A stretch of 64,000 nucleotides of DNA from Datisca glomerata (GCA_003255025.1 QANY01013145.1:284719-348718); one strand, 5' to 3'. Positions 22,895 to 34,944 are shown, counted from the stretch's first letter. Numbers and translations: made by a program. Notes: generated by a model not told the origin, from the sequence alone.

Positions 22895-23939
22895 GAGGTA
22901 TTGGTCCTCCTTTTAGAGTTCTTATCAATGATAAGTTTTGGATAACTCTTTCCCAAAAAATCAAGTTGTTTTCTATGGAAAGTTGTCCAAAACTTCCTTC
23001 CAGTTAGACAAATTCTTTTCCAAAGGAAGTTTTGGAAATATCTTTCATGCTTTAGCTTCTTGTAAATGGAGCAATTTGACTTGGTGCAGCTCTTCTCTGC
23101 ACCTTAGAGATAACCATTTTCCTGATTCTGATTTTGTTCTATGGTCTTAGAATATAATTTTTGAGTTAAGTAGCCACCCAGATGGAGGTAAATTTTATGT
23201 TGCTCACTTCTGCTGTATGTGTTGGTATACTTCAAAAACTAGGAATAAGTTTGTGTTTGATAATAAAAGGGTTGACTCTGTGAGAACTTTTCTGAGGCTT
23301 TTAAGGCTTGTGTTGAGTTTACTTGTGCCAATAGCACTCCTCCTCAAATTTGTCTGCAAAGATCTCAATCTCATGCACTTTTCTCAAATGAGTTACGAAG
23401 CCCACAAGATTCTAGTTTTATTAAGATTAATAGTGATGCCTCGTCTGATGTTGTCAATAGCAGGTGTGGTATTGGTAATATTGCTCAAGATTATGCAGGT
23501 GATTATTTGCCAATAGCAGCTAGTTCTATTCCTAGTTTTTTCTGCTGATTTTGGAGAACTTATGGTTATTGGGGAAGCTTTGAATATGGCAATCTCTGGT
23601 GGCAGATCTAATGTTCTTATTGCCTCTGATGCTCAGTTGGCTGTGAAATGGCTCTTGAGTACCCTTTGTACCAATTGGAAGCTGTCCAATTCTGTTTTAG
23701 ATGTCAAAAATAGTTGTCCCTTGCTAGAAATCTCTTGGATAAGTAGGAAGTTTGATTCCACTCCTGATGCCATTGTTAAGTTTGGCCTAGATCATAGTAG
23801 GGATGTTTGTAATAGCTATTACCTATCTTCTATTTTTTCTAACTTGGTTGTAAAGGAAAGAACATTGTTAGAGGGAGAAGAAGATCCCCTTAATCTTGTA
23901 TTCTTTGGTACACTAATGAAATCTTAGTTGTTAAAAAAA
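22895..23939 (+). pseudogene. LINE ORF2 3' half, second part, with A-run
   Basis: Continues the LINE from 15840. The zf-RVT region (FSWKVVQNFLPVRQILF in shifted frames) spans 22920-23150. The RNase H-like domain at 23410-23830 shows INSDAS, FGELMVIGEALNMAISGG and IASDAQLAVKWL, then SWISRKFDSTPDAIVKFGL. Stops and frameshifts break it. It ends at an A-run (23932-23939), the expected 3' end of a retroposed LINE. The HAD-gene copy starts right after. Confidence 0.8.
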
Positions 23940-23941
23940 AT

Positions 23942-24329
23942 GTCGCTTCATTTGCATATGTTACTCATTACACATTAAACACCTCCATTCTTTCAAAGAT
24001 TATTCTAGACATCTGAATTTCATTTCTGTTTTCATCTTCGTCACCCATGAATTCTTGCTGTAAATGTATCTGTGATTCATGTTCGTCATTCGATTGCCTC
24101 ATCTTCGGTAATTTCTTTTACTACCTCTTTATTTAGTCTGCTACGTTGTTAACTTTTGTATTTCTTGTCGTAAATGTGTTTACTTCGTAAAATGCAGATC
24201 TCGATGATACATTGTACCCTCCTAATTATGGAATCGGTGAAGCTTGCAAGAAAAACATCGAAGGTTTGAAAATTTGATTCCATTAAGAATTCCTGTAAAT
24301 TCGTTAAAATTGAAGTGTTGTAATTTGTT
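23942..24329 (+). pseudogene. Truncated copy of the HAD phosphatase gene (5' flank, exons 1-2)
   Basis: Collinear with 63521-63927 on the opposite strand. Exon 1 (24047-24107) reads MNSCCKCICDSCSSFDCLIF, intron 1 has GT-AG ends, and exon 2 (24198-24263) carries the catalytic motif DLDDTLYP and ends KKNIE. About 100 bp of promoter/5' UTR and 65 bp of intron 2 are included; exons 3-8 are not. Because the intron is kept it is a DNA-level copy, not a retrocopy. Exon 1 has Ser to Cys changes relative to the parent. MULE-like sequence follows within about 20 bp. Confidence 0.9.
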
Positions 24330-24350
24330 AAAATGGAATTTCTGGGTTTG

Positions 24351-24831
24351 ACATTGGAGGATCAAAATGTTATATTTCTCCATAATTTGTTGATAATTCT
24401 CTTTGGGTAAGTCAAAGTTCTTTGTACTTTGAGAATGAGAAGTAAGCTATATTTTATCAATCAATACATTAAAAAAATATTTGAAACTGCTGGAAACTAA
24501 AAAAAGAGTGGTCCATTAATGAAGAGTAGAATAGAAGTGAAAGATGAGTGTCTAAAAATGGGGGAATGAATGAATTTTTCTATAAGAAACTAGTGTCTAA
24601 ACATGGATAGAAATGGAGCAAATGGACCGAAATAATAGAGGTATTCTATCTTTTGCGTGAGAAGAAGGGTAAAAAATGGTGTTAATTTTTTGTCAGTTTT
24701 GACGAAAATTCATGGCATGAAGGTTTATTTTATAGTACCTCACACTACAATTGTATAAAAATATGAAAAATAAGTTTAGAAATAAAATTTATATTTTAGT
24801 CAAACTGTAAGGGTATATTTTACATTTTTAC
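24351..24831 (-). mobile_element. End of a MULE-like element, inverted relative to 30.8-31.4 kb
   Basis: Matches the reverse complement of about 30824-31385 at moderate identity, including the end GTAAAATATACCC. It breaks off on the left next to the HAD copy. On the right it meets the same LTR sequence as the other copy does. Confidence 0.6.
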
Positions 24832-24840
24832 TTTTAAAAT

Positions 24841-25010
24841 TAAAAAATAAAGTCCATGTACGATAATATATGACTTAGGCTAATTTTAGACTATTTTTGA
24901 ATTGTTTGAAGCTTATAAATAGGCAACAGTGTTGTAATCTAAACATAAACTTCTTTAATAAAATTTCTAAGGGAATATCTCCAGTTTACTCAAAAAAATT
25001 TAAAATCCTA
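24841..25010 (-). repeat. Gypsy LTR fragment, inverted
   Basis: Reverse complement of about 30630-30814 (GACTTAGGCTAATTTTAGA, then TTATAAATAGGCAAC). It is the flank into which the MULE-like element had inserted before the segment was copied. Confidence 0.6.
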
Positions 25011-26145
25011 AAGATTCAACAAGAGTTTGATAACTAATTATTGTCATGCATGAATCAATAAGATATTTTTGAATAGTTGTTTTTAATTTCTATGTGAGAC
25101 TGTCTTGTAGAACTTTTGCTACACCATTATGTGACTACCATGGGGATTCGAGTAACCACGATGATACTTCGGGCCCCTCCTGTTAAATTCTCCTAATAGT
25201 GGGGGGCACACGTATTGTTGCAGTTAAAATATTTCTCAAGACAAATAAAATGCAAGAAGTATATATTTCCCGTCGAAGTGTGATTGCAGAAAACATTGTT
25301 AGGCAATTAATCGTAATAAAAGCGAACGACAAATTGAAATTCACTAACATAAAATCTGTAAATCAAAATTATCAAACAATAAAAGTTTGAAAATTTGAAT
25401 CTAAAATATAAATATTAAGGTATGTGTATCACACAGTCTTCTTAGAATAGATTTATTTTTCATTGATTGGTGTTCGAGAACGTTGGTGTATATCTCTCAA
25501 AATGCAACGAGTAAAAGACGTGCACCATAAATACTACTCTGACAAACTGAATAATACACGGACTCTATCACACTGAATCGATGTTTAACAACTAAAAATT
25601 TTAGACACATTCTCAAGAAAGAGAAGCGGGAAAAACTTAGGAGGGAATCCCGAATTCGTTGGTTTGTTAAAACAAAGGATTTATAATTGCCCTGATAATT
25701 TCATAAAATTAAATTCTTAACAGTTTTTCAACTTCTACACTTTGTATCAAATTTTTCATTCATTCAATAATTGTTTTGACCCTATGAATATATGGTTTTG
25801 ATATTCTCACGGAAGGAGAGCACATATCTGGTATGACCTATTAAAATTAATATGTGGATCCTACCAAAATCAAACCTCAAAACAGTATTAAAAAATAGAA
25901 TTAATTATTGTTAATTCACGTTTTCTGACAAACATGTCACAGAGTTGATTTGCATTTTATTCTTAAAATTCTAAGTGAAAATCTTGTGTAGAAAAGTTAA
26001 AAGTCAAAATATAATTGATGATCTACATTTCTATACAATGATACAATAAAATAAAATCACGCTGCTCAAATCTTCAAAACATTTTTTATGTTAAAGTACG
26101 GTACAGTTACGTTGAATTTTATTTGAGCAAAACAAGATTTTATTT
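25011..26145. other. AT-rich stretch, no gene recognised
   Basis: Only short chance frames. No element terminus or coding domain could be supported. Confidence 0.4.
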
Positions 26146-26440
26146 TTATAATAAAATATAATAATTACGGGGTATGTGTCTATCCGTTACAATCATTTTA
26201 TCATTTTCAATCATCCTAGATATATATGGAAGTAAAGAAAAGTTATAATGACTAATTATGCACTGATTAAGACTATGTGTTATAATAGCATCAGTGATAG
26301 AATTAAGTTTCCTATTAATCCATACTACGGAAATACCTAAAGATTGATTGACTTTAATGTGGGCTTGGTATACAAGTTTGTAGAGCCTCCAATCTGTGCA
26401 CAAATTAATAATGGCCCAAGATACTATAATAGTGGAGTCA
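26146..26440 (-). pseudogene. LINE RNase H domain C-terminal fragment
   Basis: Minus strand. CTDWRLYKLVYQAHIKVNQS, then VVWINRKLNSITDAIITHSL, parallels the RNase H end of the LINE at 23640-23830 (CTNWKLSNSVLD, SWISRKFDSTPDAIVKFGL). Only the last third of the domain is readable. Confidence 0.7.
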
Positions 26441-27410
26441 AGATTCTATTTATTAATTTTAATAAATAGTCAACTTTTAAAAAAAATCATAAAAAATATC
26501 ACAAATATAAGAAACATAAAAAATAGTCTTTAGACATGATTTTTAAGAAAAACAGATTTTCATGCAGATAGAGTCACGCGCGGACCGGTGTCTATATTTC
26601 ATCAGTTTATATAATAAATATAATATATATTTTATATACATATGTAATTTTTGCAGTATATATTATATAAATTTTACGTACAGAAATACAAAACTTCACT
26701 GGTGGCATGTGGGACCATTTTTTACACCAACTTTTTATTTTTTTTCAAATTTAGGTGGCTATTTTTTATTTTTATTTCATTCTTGACCTTTTTATTTATT
26801 TCTTAAAAATGATTTATTCTTCATGATTACCCAACTTTATTATCACTCGGGTCCAATCTGAGGAAGGGGCCCAATCTAGGGTTGCTATTATAGTTAGGAG
26901 TTCTCCATGTATATGAGAGAAAACCCGAGCCTCATGTCCTTCTCCTTTGATAACACCCTCGAGCGAACCCTAACCATACACCTTTGCCCTCAAATTAAAC
27001 GCAACATCACAGTTTACATTGACTACTCCATCTTCTAACGCACACCAATCCATTGGATTAGAACTCAAAAGTAGGGGATATAGAAACTTCAAGCTGGATG
27101 AAAAATGATGAGGGTTTCTTTTGTTAGGGTTCTTGGAGCTAGATCTGAGAGGGGGGAGGATGAATCAAACCTATTAAAGAATATAGACGTGACTCAGATA
27201 AATGAATATCATTTGCAGTATGATATTCCATGTATGCATAATTTGCTCTTATCATCGTCTCTATAGGGTTGCAAATTTTACTTACAAACAAAAGTAACAT
27301 ATGCTTTTCTCAATTTCCCAACACATGAATATGTATAGAGAAATAATATCTTTGCTACTGTCAGAGTGAAATTTTAAGTTTTCTAATGTCTCTTGAATCT
27401 AGGTATTAAA
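26441..27410. other. Unassigned sequence between two LINE fragments
   Basis: Longer than the usual gap between the zf-RVT and RNase H domains, so something seems to have been inserted. I see AT-rich tracts and a T-rich stretch at 26720-26810, but no coding domain or clear termini. Confidence 0.35.
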
Positions 27411-27640
27411 CTAAGATGCACACGAGTAGTCTGATTTGAGATTAAGCTGAAAGCTAAACCAACAAAGATTGCTCCAGCTACAACCTATCAAGGTATGGAA
27501 AATGCTATCTTCTTTCATACAATCTGGACATATATGATATATAGAAATGTGCTTTCTAAACAACACTTGTTTAGTAGGTAAGAAACTCTGAACAACTTTC
27601 CGGATAAAATTTTTAGTCTTAAGAGGGAACATTTGTTTTC
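27411..27640 (-). pseudogene. LINE zf-RVT domain fragment
   Basis: Minus strand. FIRKVVQSFLPTKQVLFRKH, then CPDCMKEDSIFHTLIGCSWS, has the Cys-Cys-His-Cys pattern of the zinc-binding domain after plant LINE reverse transcriptase. With 26146-26440 it probably formed one minus-strand LINE. Confidence 0.75.
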
Positions 27641-27752
27641 CAGATTAACTTTCAAAACTTACGATTGATAGGATTGTTAGATGTTGATGCTAAATTTACA
27701 TTCTGAATCTTTGTGTTATACAAACATTAGTAACCGGATTTAACAGTAAAAT

Positions 27753-29958
27753 AGTAGCGCCCCAGTTCTCGAGGGTTAAACATGCATGTAATTTTATAAT
27801 TCAAAATTTTTCAATTCACTTGAAAACCCTAATGTAAGAAATTTTCCTAAATTGAAAATCTTAATTTCGTCCTAATTTTAACATTAAAATCGGAAGCCAA
27901 AAATTATATAGAAATCATTTATTCCATAAACTATAATAAATGATGGATTAATCTATAATAAAGTCAACGTGATAAATTCATAAGACCTGAAAATTCAATC
28001 ACATAATTTGTAAAATAAAACATGAAAAACCCATATATTCATGAATCAACTATAATAAAATAAAAATATGTTTCTGATGTCATATAAACATAATTAGAGA
28101 AAATATCATATTTTTATTGACGATGGCAGTTTCTCACTCTTGATGCTCACCATCACCTGCCACATATTCATCTATGGGGATGAGTATTAAAAATATTGAG
28201 TAAGTAAACCCACATACTAATAAAATTTACATGACATAAATATAAACATGTAATTCATGTCACTTTAATTTAATGCATTCACTTGATCATTAAATCAAGT
28301 AAAGTACTTGTAATTAAAATAACTGAATTCATGGCTAATATATAACTTGAAATGTACTTACTATTTGTACTTTCTTTATCATAATTCGACTAGGTATATA
28401 CCCCGATTGACAACCTAACCAGAATTGTTTCACATTTAAACTTGAACTTATAACGTGAATGTGAACATGAAAAAATATTTGTCATTTAATGTTATATGAA
28501 CCTTGAACTTGAGCTGGTGTCGCTTAAGGTTATCTTAATCTTAAGGATGTTGACATAAATATGGCGACACCCAACTGTATAGCTGATAAAATGACGTGAA
28601 CAATTTGGTTACTTAATAACCAAAAGACATGACTAAGTCTACCTCTTATTTATTTAACACTTTACTTGAGTTAAAATTCATAATTTATATTATTACACAT
28701 ACGTGAGTAAACATATAACTTGTTCATGACCATAAATGATATAGCTATTACGTGTCTAACTCAAAATATAACCATACATATCATGGTAAATAATTTCATC
28801 GTGATATGAAAAAAATAAATAAAATACTTGATCATAAGATTGAGCAGCATAAAGAAATAGTAAAAATAACTTTACACTATATATGTGACACTTACAACAT
28901 ATGAACTGAATTACTATGTAAGTCCACTTACCTGAATTCGCTACGAATTAAATTCAGTAACTAATGAACTGAAATTTAAGGATCCCAGATCACAACATAT
29001 TCATAAAATAACTACAATTATTTAATTAAATAAGACGGTGAGTGAGGTTGGAAACAGGTGGAACTAAACTGGGTGTAAATTGATCAAGCGGTTCAACTAG
29101 GTTTGGGTTGTATGAACCGGTTCAATTCTACTGGGTTAGGCCAGATTGGTCTGGTCGGTTTGAACTGGTATGGTCTAGTCTGACTGAACTGGTTCAGTCC
29201 GATTTAATTGAATCGGTCTGGACTAGGTAAAATATGGCTCGGGTTGGGTTGAAATACATTGGGTTGCAAGACCCGGTTACAGGCAATACAAAAAATGAAC
29301 AATGAATGAAAGAAAGAAGGAAAATGAAGAACAAGCTTACCAACGATGAAGACGGCGATGCAATTTAGGGAAGACGATGATGTAAGGCTGTCCAAATGAA
29401 AGAAAATAGAAGAACAAAGGAAAATATGGATGAGTTCAGTGAGAGGACAATGAAACCAAGTGAAACAGAGGAAAAATGATAAGAACGAAAGAGAGAAAAT
29501 AAAATGCCTTATCGGAATCGATGGACGACGACGATGCAAGAATAATTTAACAAAGTAGAGACGAACAAAATTCATATTAATGCATCGACATATTAATCAA
29601 AAATTTAGATTCAACAAGAGAAGAAAATAGAAAGGAGAAGCGGTAGAGACGAAAGAGGAAGAAGTTCACTGGAATTAAAGAAAAAATTCATATTTGGTTA
29701 TTTCAATAATTAGATAGAAAAATATGGGCTTAAAACATGAGAAACGAGAAAAAAATGAAGAAATGGAGAATAATTAATTTACTTTAAAATTGACAAGAAA
29801 GTAAATAGAAGACGAACCAAGAAGGAGATGAAGAACAACACTTGCAGAGAAGGAACTGTCAGAGAGAGGGAGACAAAAATGTTGCTGCGTGAGAGAAATG
29901 GAGAGGAAGAAGGGTATAAAGTGCTTTAGTTGGTAGTTACACTGGGGTGTGGTTGATT
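27753..29958 (-). mobile_element. Second long LTR, truncated
   Basis: Matches the solo LTR at 9580-11884 in the same orientation, from AGTAGCGCCCC to the GGGTGTGGTTG stretch. The last 70 bases or so (the LTR start on the minus strand) are missing. It includes the same GGTT/AACC-rich block (about 29080-29240). The 5' terminal TG is mutated and no target duplication could be assigned, so it is an older or rearranged copy. Confidence 0.8.
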
Positions 29959-30577
29959 AAAGCTTCATACAAGATCCTACCTAAGCTTCAGTAAGAAAAA
30001 TGCTGTCATCAACAAATAACAAATGGGATAGAGGCGGACTTCTCATTTTTTAAACAAACGGCTTTGTTATTAGACTGAAAATTTAACATAAAAAATTCAA
30101 TTTTACCATTGTTTTCTATCATATGATCCTTTAATTCAGAAGTTTTTTTATTGAAGCATAAAAAGAACCCATTATTTTTTCGTTTAATACAAAACAAACA
30201 TAGATTTCACAGGCAAACCAAAATAAAATAGCAACTATTTTGGAACTCCCGATAATATCTTTTTTTGGCACGTTCGGAGATGACATGATGTAGTCACAAG
30301 ATATTTCAATGGTCTTTTGAGCCGTCTAAGACCAGATATAGAAAAGATGGATATAAAATAATAATTCTCTTAAGAAATGACTCAGTTCATTGGCTATCAG
30401 GACAAATAGTGTTCCTATCCATATGAAAAGTGATATTGAGGAGCAATTCAAGCAATGTCCTATAAATGATGGATCTACATCTAGAGAAATAATGGTGTGG
30501 GGTAACACTTTAAAAATGTTCAAACTCCTAGAAGAAACATCCTCGAACCAGACCCAACCCTCTCCTAAAATATTGTT
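29959..30577. other. Unassigned, no gene recognised
   Basis: A 91-codon minus-strand frame (30326-30601) reads MIAIHAQINNILGEGWVWFE. I could not place it in a family and regard it as chance or decayed element sequence. Confidence 0.35.
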
Positions 30578-30814
30578 GATTTGCGCATGAATGGCAATCA
30601 TTAGGCATCAAATTGTTATTGAATAGCTCATGATTCTGAAAAAAAAAATTTAGAGTAAAATACATATACTCTCTTGACGTTTTGTTAAACAAGTTTATTT
30701 TTGGATTACAAAATTGGTGCCTATTTATAGGCTTCAAGCAACCCAAAAATCCTAACTAAAATATTCTAAAATTAGCCTAAGCCATATATTATCGTACATG
30801 GTTTTTTTTTTTTT
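30578..30814 (-). repeat. Gypsy LTR, left part
   Basis: Matches 38250-38420 (GGCATCAAA, then TTAGCCTAAGCCATATATTAT), the LTR next to the gag remnant of the chromovirus. It is cut at 30814 by a MULE-like insertion and resumes at 32067. Confidence 0.55.
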
Positions 30815-30823
30815 ATTTTGAAG

Positions 30824-32057
30824 GATATAATGTATATCTCTGAAATTTGATCAAAGTGTAAACTATATCCCTAAACTTATTTTTCATATTTTTACACTCT
30901 TATAGTTTGACAAACTACAAAATATCTCCTTTTATGACGATTTTCGTCAAAACTGACGAAAAATTAACTCCATTTTTTTACCTTTCTTCTTCTCACCCAA
31001 AAGAGAGAATACCTTCATTATTTCCCTCCATTTTAGACACTAGTTTCCTATATAAATAACTCTATTCATTCCCCAATTTTTTAGACCATCATCTTTCACT
31101 TCCATCCTCCTCTTACCACTAGACAACACCTTTTTAGTTTCCCAGCAGCTTCATATATTTTTTAAGGTATTGGTTGATAAAAAATGGCTTACTTCTCATT
31201 CACAAGGTTTTGAAAGGTTAAAGAAAACATAAACAAACACATTTTGGAAGAGAACCCTCAAATAACAAAATCAAGACAAAATAAACACAAAAAGACAAAG
31301 AACTTGAATTACCCAAAGAAAATCATCAAAAAATTGTGGGGAAATGTAGCCATTTGATCCTCCAATGTCAAACCCTATGTTTTACCCATTTCTCCCCCTT
31401 TTGCTTCTCGCATGACTTGGCTCACTCTCACCTGCAAATGAGACAAAACTAATAAACATAAGCGCTTATACATGCGTAAACATGATATCTGAGTAAATGA
31501 ATACTAAATATTTAGAAATAGATAATAGCTAATAGAGCAAATATGGATCATGGAGAATGTCTGAATATGAAGTCAATACACACACACGCACGTAGGTTTC
31601 TATAGTCAATCATCTAAAGGTGATGTTATGAGTTTAGATCTAAGCAGTTCGATGAATTACTCCTAAAGGTTCTTGTCAGAATATTGCTAGTTTGTGAGAG
31701 TTACTTCGGAAACAAAAAGGTAAAGTCAATTTTATTTTGGTTATTCTCCCAACTTCCATAAAAGCAACTAGATCTAGTATGAGTTGGCGATCAGAACGTA
31801 TATGGATAGAATTTTTAAGGTTAAAATTTAAAAGTTAAACTTAACCACTAACACTAACAGTGCTAACTTCCATTAACGGAAGTTAGCAACGTGCTACTCA
31901 CGTGCATTTTAGTGTCATTTTTAATTAAAAATCCTAAAGGATGAGTGTATTTTGTAGTTTTTGAAACTACATGGGTATATATATATATATGAAAAAAGTT
32001 TACGGGTATATTTTACATTTTTGTTTAAATACTGGGGTATATTTTACATTTTAGCCA
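30824..32057. mobile_element. MULE-like non-autonomous element, 1234 bp
   Basis: The two ends are long imperfect inverted repeats of about 100 bp: GTAAACTATATCCCTAAACT near 30870 against GTAAAATATACCCGTAAACT on the other strand near 31990, followed by AAACTACAAAATA on both. It splits an LTR, with 9-bp near-duplicates ATTTTGAAG (30815-30823) and ATTTTAAAT (32058-32066). Long TIRs and a 9-bp TSD fit Mutator-like elements. No transposase is recognised. Confidence 0.6.
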
Positions 32058-32066
32058 ATTTTAAAT

Positions 32067-32280
32067 CCTAAAATATCATCTAAACAAAGAATATAACTAA
32101 TTCTACATAATATTCTCAAAATGCAAAATTTAATTAAATATACCTAATATTCATTTAATTTAAATTAACTATGACTAATGATAAGCTGATAAACGACTGA
32201 GTTCGTGGAAGTCTCACAACAAAAACAATACTCACATATGTCCAAGGTTGCATCAGGATAGGCAAAGTTTGTACAACCCG
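32067..32280 (-). repeat. Gypsy LTR, right part
   Basis: Continues the LTR from 30814 and matches 38440-38600 (AATATCATCTAA, then CATTTAAT and TGATAAACGA). With the left part it is probably the 3' LTR of the gypsy element whose pol and gag lie at 35.2-38.2 kb. Confidence 0.5.
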
Positions 32281-34930
32281 GTATTCATGGCATTTCCTTT
32301 AAACCATTTTTCAAGCATGTTGGATGTACGAGTAAGCTTACTTTAGATTTTTCCCTTTTCATTTGATTTTTGGGTTCAATTTTCAGAAGCTTTTTCTCTT
32401 GTACGAAGGATCTTTGCTGATTTTTGTGGATTATGTCTTCATTTCTCAGGTTATTCATCCATGTGGAACCATGAATCACCATTAAAGGTAGGGTTTCTAT
32501 TCTCTTTTGGTTATTTGAACAAGCATTTTTTATGCTTGTAATCTAGGGGGAGGCTTAAGCATTTGCGAAAAGGATTTTTAAGTGGGTGGAGGCCACATGT
32601 TTAGTATTTTTCGTGCTTCTTATTGTTGATTCTTTAGAATAATATCATAATTCAATATACGAAACTTATACGTTAGTTGAATTAGCAATGTAGTACTATG
32701 CTACAAGATATTAATGTTTTACATTTTTTGTTTAGGACATAATTACTATGTTTGTATGTTTGGTTATATGTGCAATTGCCTTTTAACATATGTTTGTACT
32801 TTGTCTTGCTAAAAACATTATTGTCGTCTTTATAATTACTAGTCATCCATCACTAAAGTTTGACTTGATACTTCCAATGTTCATCTACAAATAATGATTC
32901 AATTTAAAGTGTATAGAATACTATATTTATTGGTTGGATGGCATTGAAAGCTAAACTATCTTTTAATCTCAAGTTAAGTATTTCCTCTAAGTTTCACTAT
33001 TACTAGACTGGATTTTGCTCTGAGTTTTTTCCTTTCATTTCTCAACCTCGCCTGCAACTTGTGGTGTCCAATTTTCTCCTTCTTTGATTCAGGGGAGATG
33101 TGTGGGATGGGGTTTTTTTTCTTTTTTGATTTGGTGTGTTCTCTGCATTTTTGTTTCTTTTTTATTTGCTTCATAGATTTCCTTTGATTTTCATGACTTT
33201 TTGATACTTCGGGTGTATGAAGAATTTTTTGGTCCTTCTGTTGTATTTAAATGAGGTAATACTTTGGTTCAGTGTTTTGTCTTTTCTTTAATCTGCTCCA
33301 TATATATATACTAAATTGAACTGGAAAGAAATGAGTAATAATACAACCCATTAGCTTATCGAAAGCTCATACAAGATGAAACTTATCAGAGTCATTTACC
33401 AATTTGTATTTTCGATTCTTTTCCTTTTAAAGTGATGCTTATTTTCAAAGGCCCTCTGTGAACATCAAAATAGTGTGGGAGTTGCTTACTGGTGAAACTT
33501 ATGCAAATATGCATTATGCATCTATAATATAAAATCTGGTAAGGATAGACACAATCACGGTATATGATATAAAATCTTTTTTATCTCACTCCACACACCA
33601 CACTTAGCATCTACGTTGACTGCGTTGCATAATTCTATTTTATATCAATTTTTGGAATATGTTATGCAATATACCTAGCGTTGTATCTGCTAGCTTGTGA
33701 TAAAATATATTTAAGCTTTACAGAGTCTATTGCATATATCGTATTTTTGTGCATATTACTAGGTTTTAATAATTGTTAACTGCACAAATTGTGATATTTT
33801 TATCATTCTTGGCACTGTATGGGGAAGCAATTTCAATATTTTAGTGTCCTAGAAAAGAAGTCATTTGTTTAACTAGGCAAGATTCAAAGTGAAGCCAAAA
33901 TGAAGCTTGTTGTGAATACGTTAATGGGCAGGTGAATTTACTCTATGTTCCATATTAGCTCCATTCTACATCTGCTGAGCTGTTATAACTGAAAAATCAT
34001 ATTCATGTTCATTTGCGCATGTTGCTTCTAAGATTCACCATTAAACTTACCTTGTTGTATTACTATTTCTCATATTATCCCCAACTAATTAGCAAATATG
34101 TGAATTAACGTTGGTATGTAGTGCTGATAGTGGAAGCGAAAGCACCAATGAAGGAAGTGATTCCAATTCTTAGGATGTAAGTGTTGTGGCTCCCCATCAT
34201 ATAAAGGGTTCTTCCTTTGAATTATCAAAATGATTGTTATTTGAAATTTTTGTTTAGATATGTGAGATATGAGTACTAATTATGTGACTTTTGGTAGTGA
34301 AGATTCAATGGTGTTTGCTGCAAGTTGTTTCCAAAATCTTTCTTGTTAACTGATGGCCCTGTATACCATGTTTCGCAGGTACCAACCCAACTTCTTTGGT
34401 TGTTCATCTTTTAGATTACTTTATATAAGTACAAAAATACTTGGATCTCTATCGATTTTTGTCATTTCCAAGAGTATGCTCTCTAGACGAAGATCAATTA
34501 GTGACTGTTAATTTATCAATTGAAGACTCTGCATTTGAGATTGAACTTTTATTTTCTCTCACTTAAGATATCATAAACCTATTTTTGTGTAGTGGCAAGA
34601 TATCATAAACCTGCTCTTTCTATTATGTTGATGGAATTTGCTGTTATAAATTTCACTTTTAAAATTTAAGAATCATGCATAAGAAAAGTTATTAGATTTG
34701 ATGTAAGTCTTTATGTATGGTAATTTAATTCTAAAATTTATTATTAAAATAGTGGTAATTATGTCTTACTTTCTCTTCAAATTATAATTGTTTTCATAGG
34801 TGCTTGTTTGTTTCTGTATGTGTTTTGCTTTGCTTTTGACCTTTATCTAATTTAATTCTTTGAGTTGAATTTGTGGTTGTAAAGAATGTCGTGTTGAGGA
34901 TTAAAGTTAAATAATATTAATGAAAAACTC
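32281..34930. other. Probable interior of a CACTA-like element, no intact gene
   Basis: AT-rich, no long frame. Two stretches look like exons: 32397-32490 after TTTTCAG, and 34124-34173 after a TAG acceptor, reading ADSGSESTNEGSDSNS then stop. I cannot assign either. The CACTA end at 35233 suggests this is its interior, but the other terminus was not found. Confidence 0.35.
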
Positions 34931-34944
34931 TCATGGGAAGGCAG

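Noticed and set aside
30326..30601. 91-codon minus-strand frame as a LINE RNase H piece
   Set aside because: The conserved Asp and SDS-type motifs are absent and I could not align it with the two RNase H fragments nearby.
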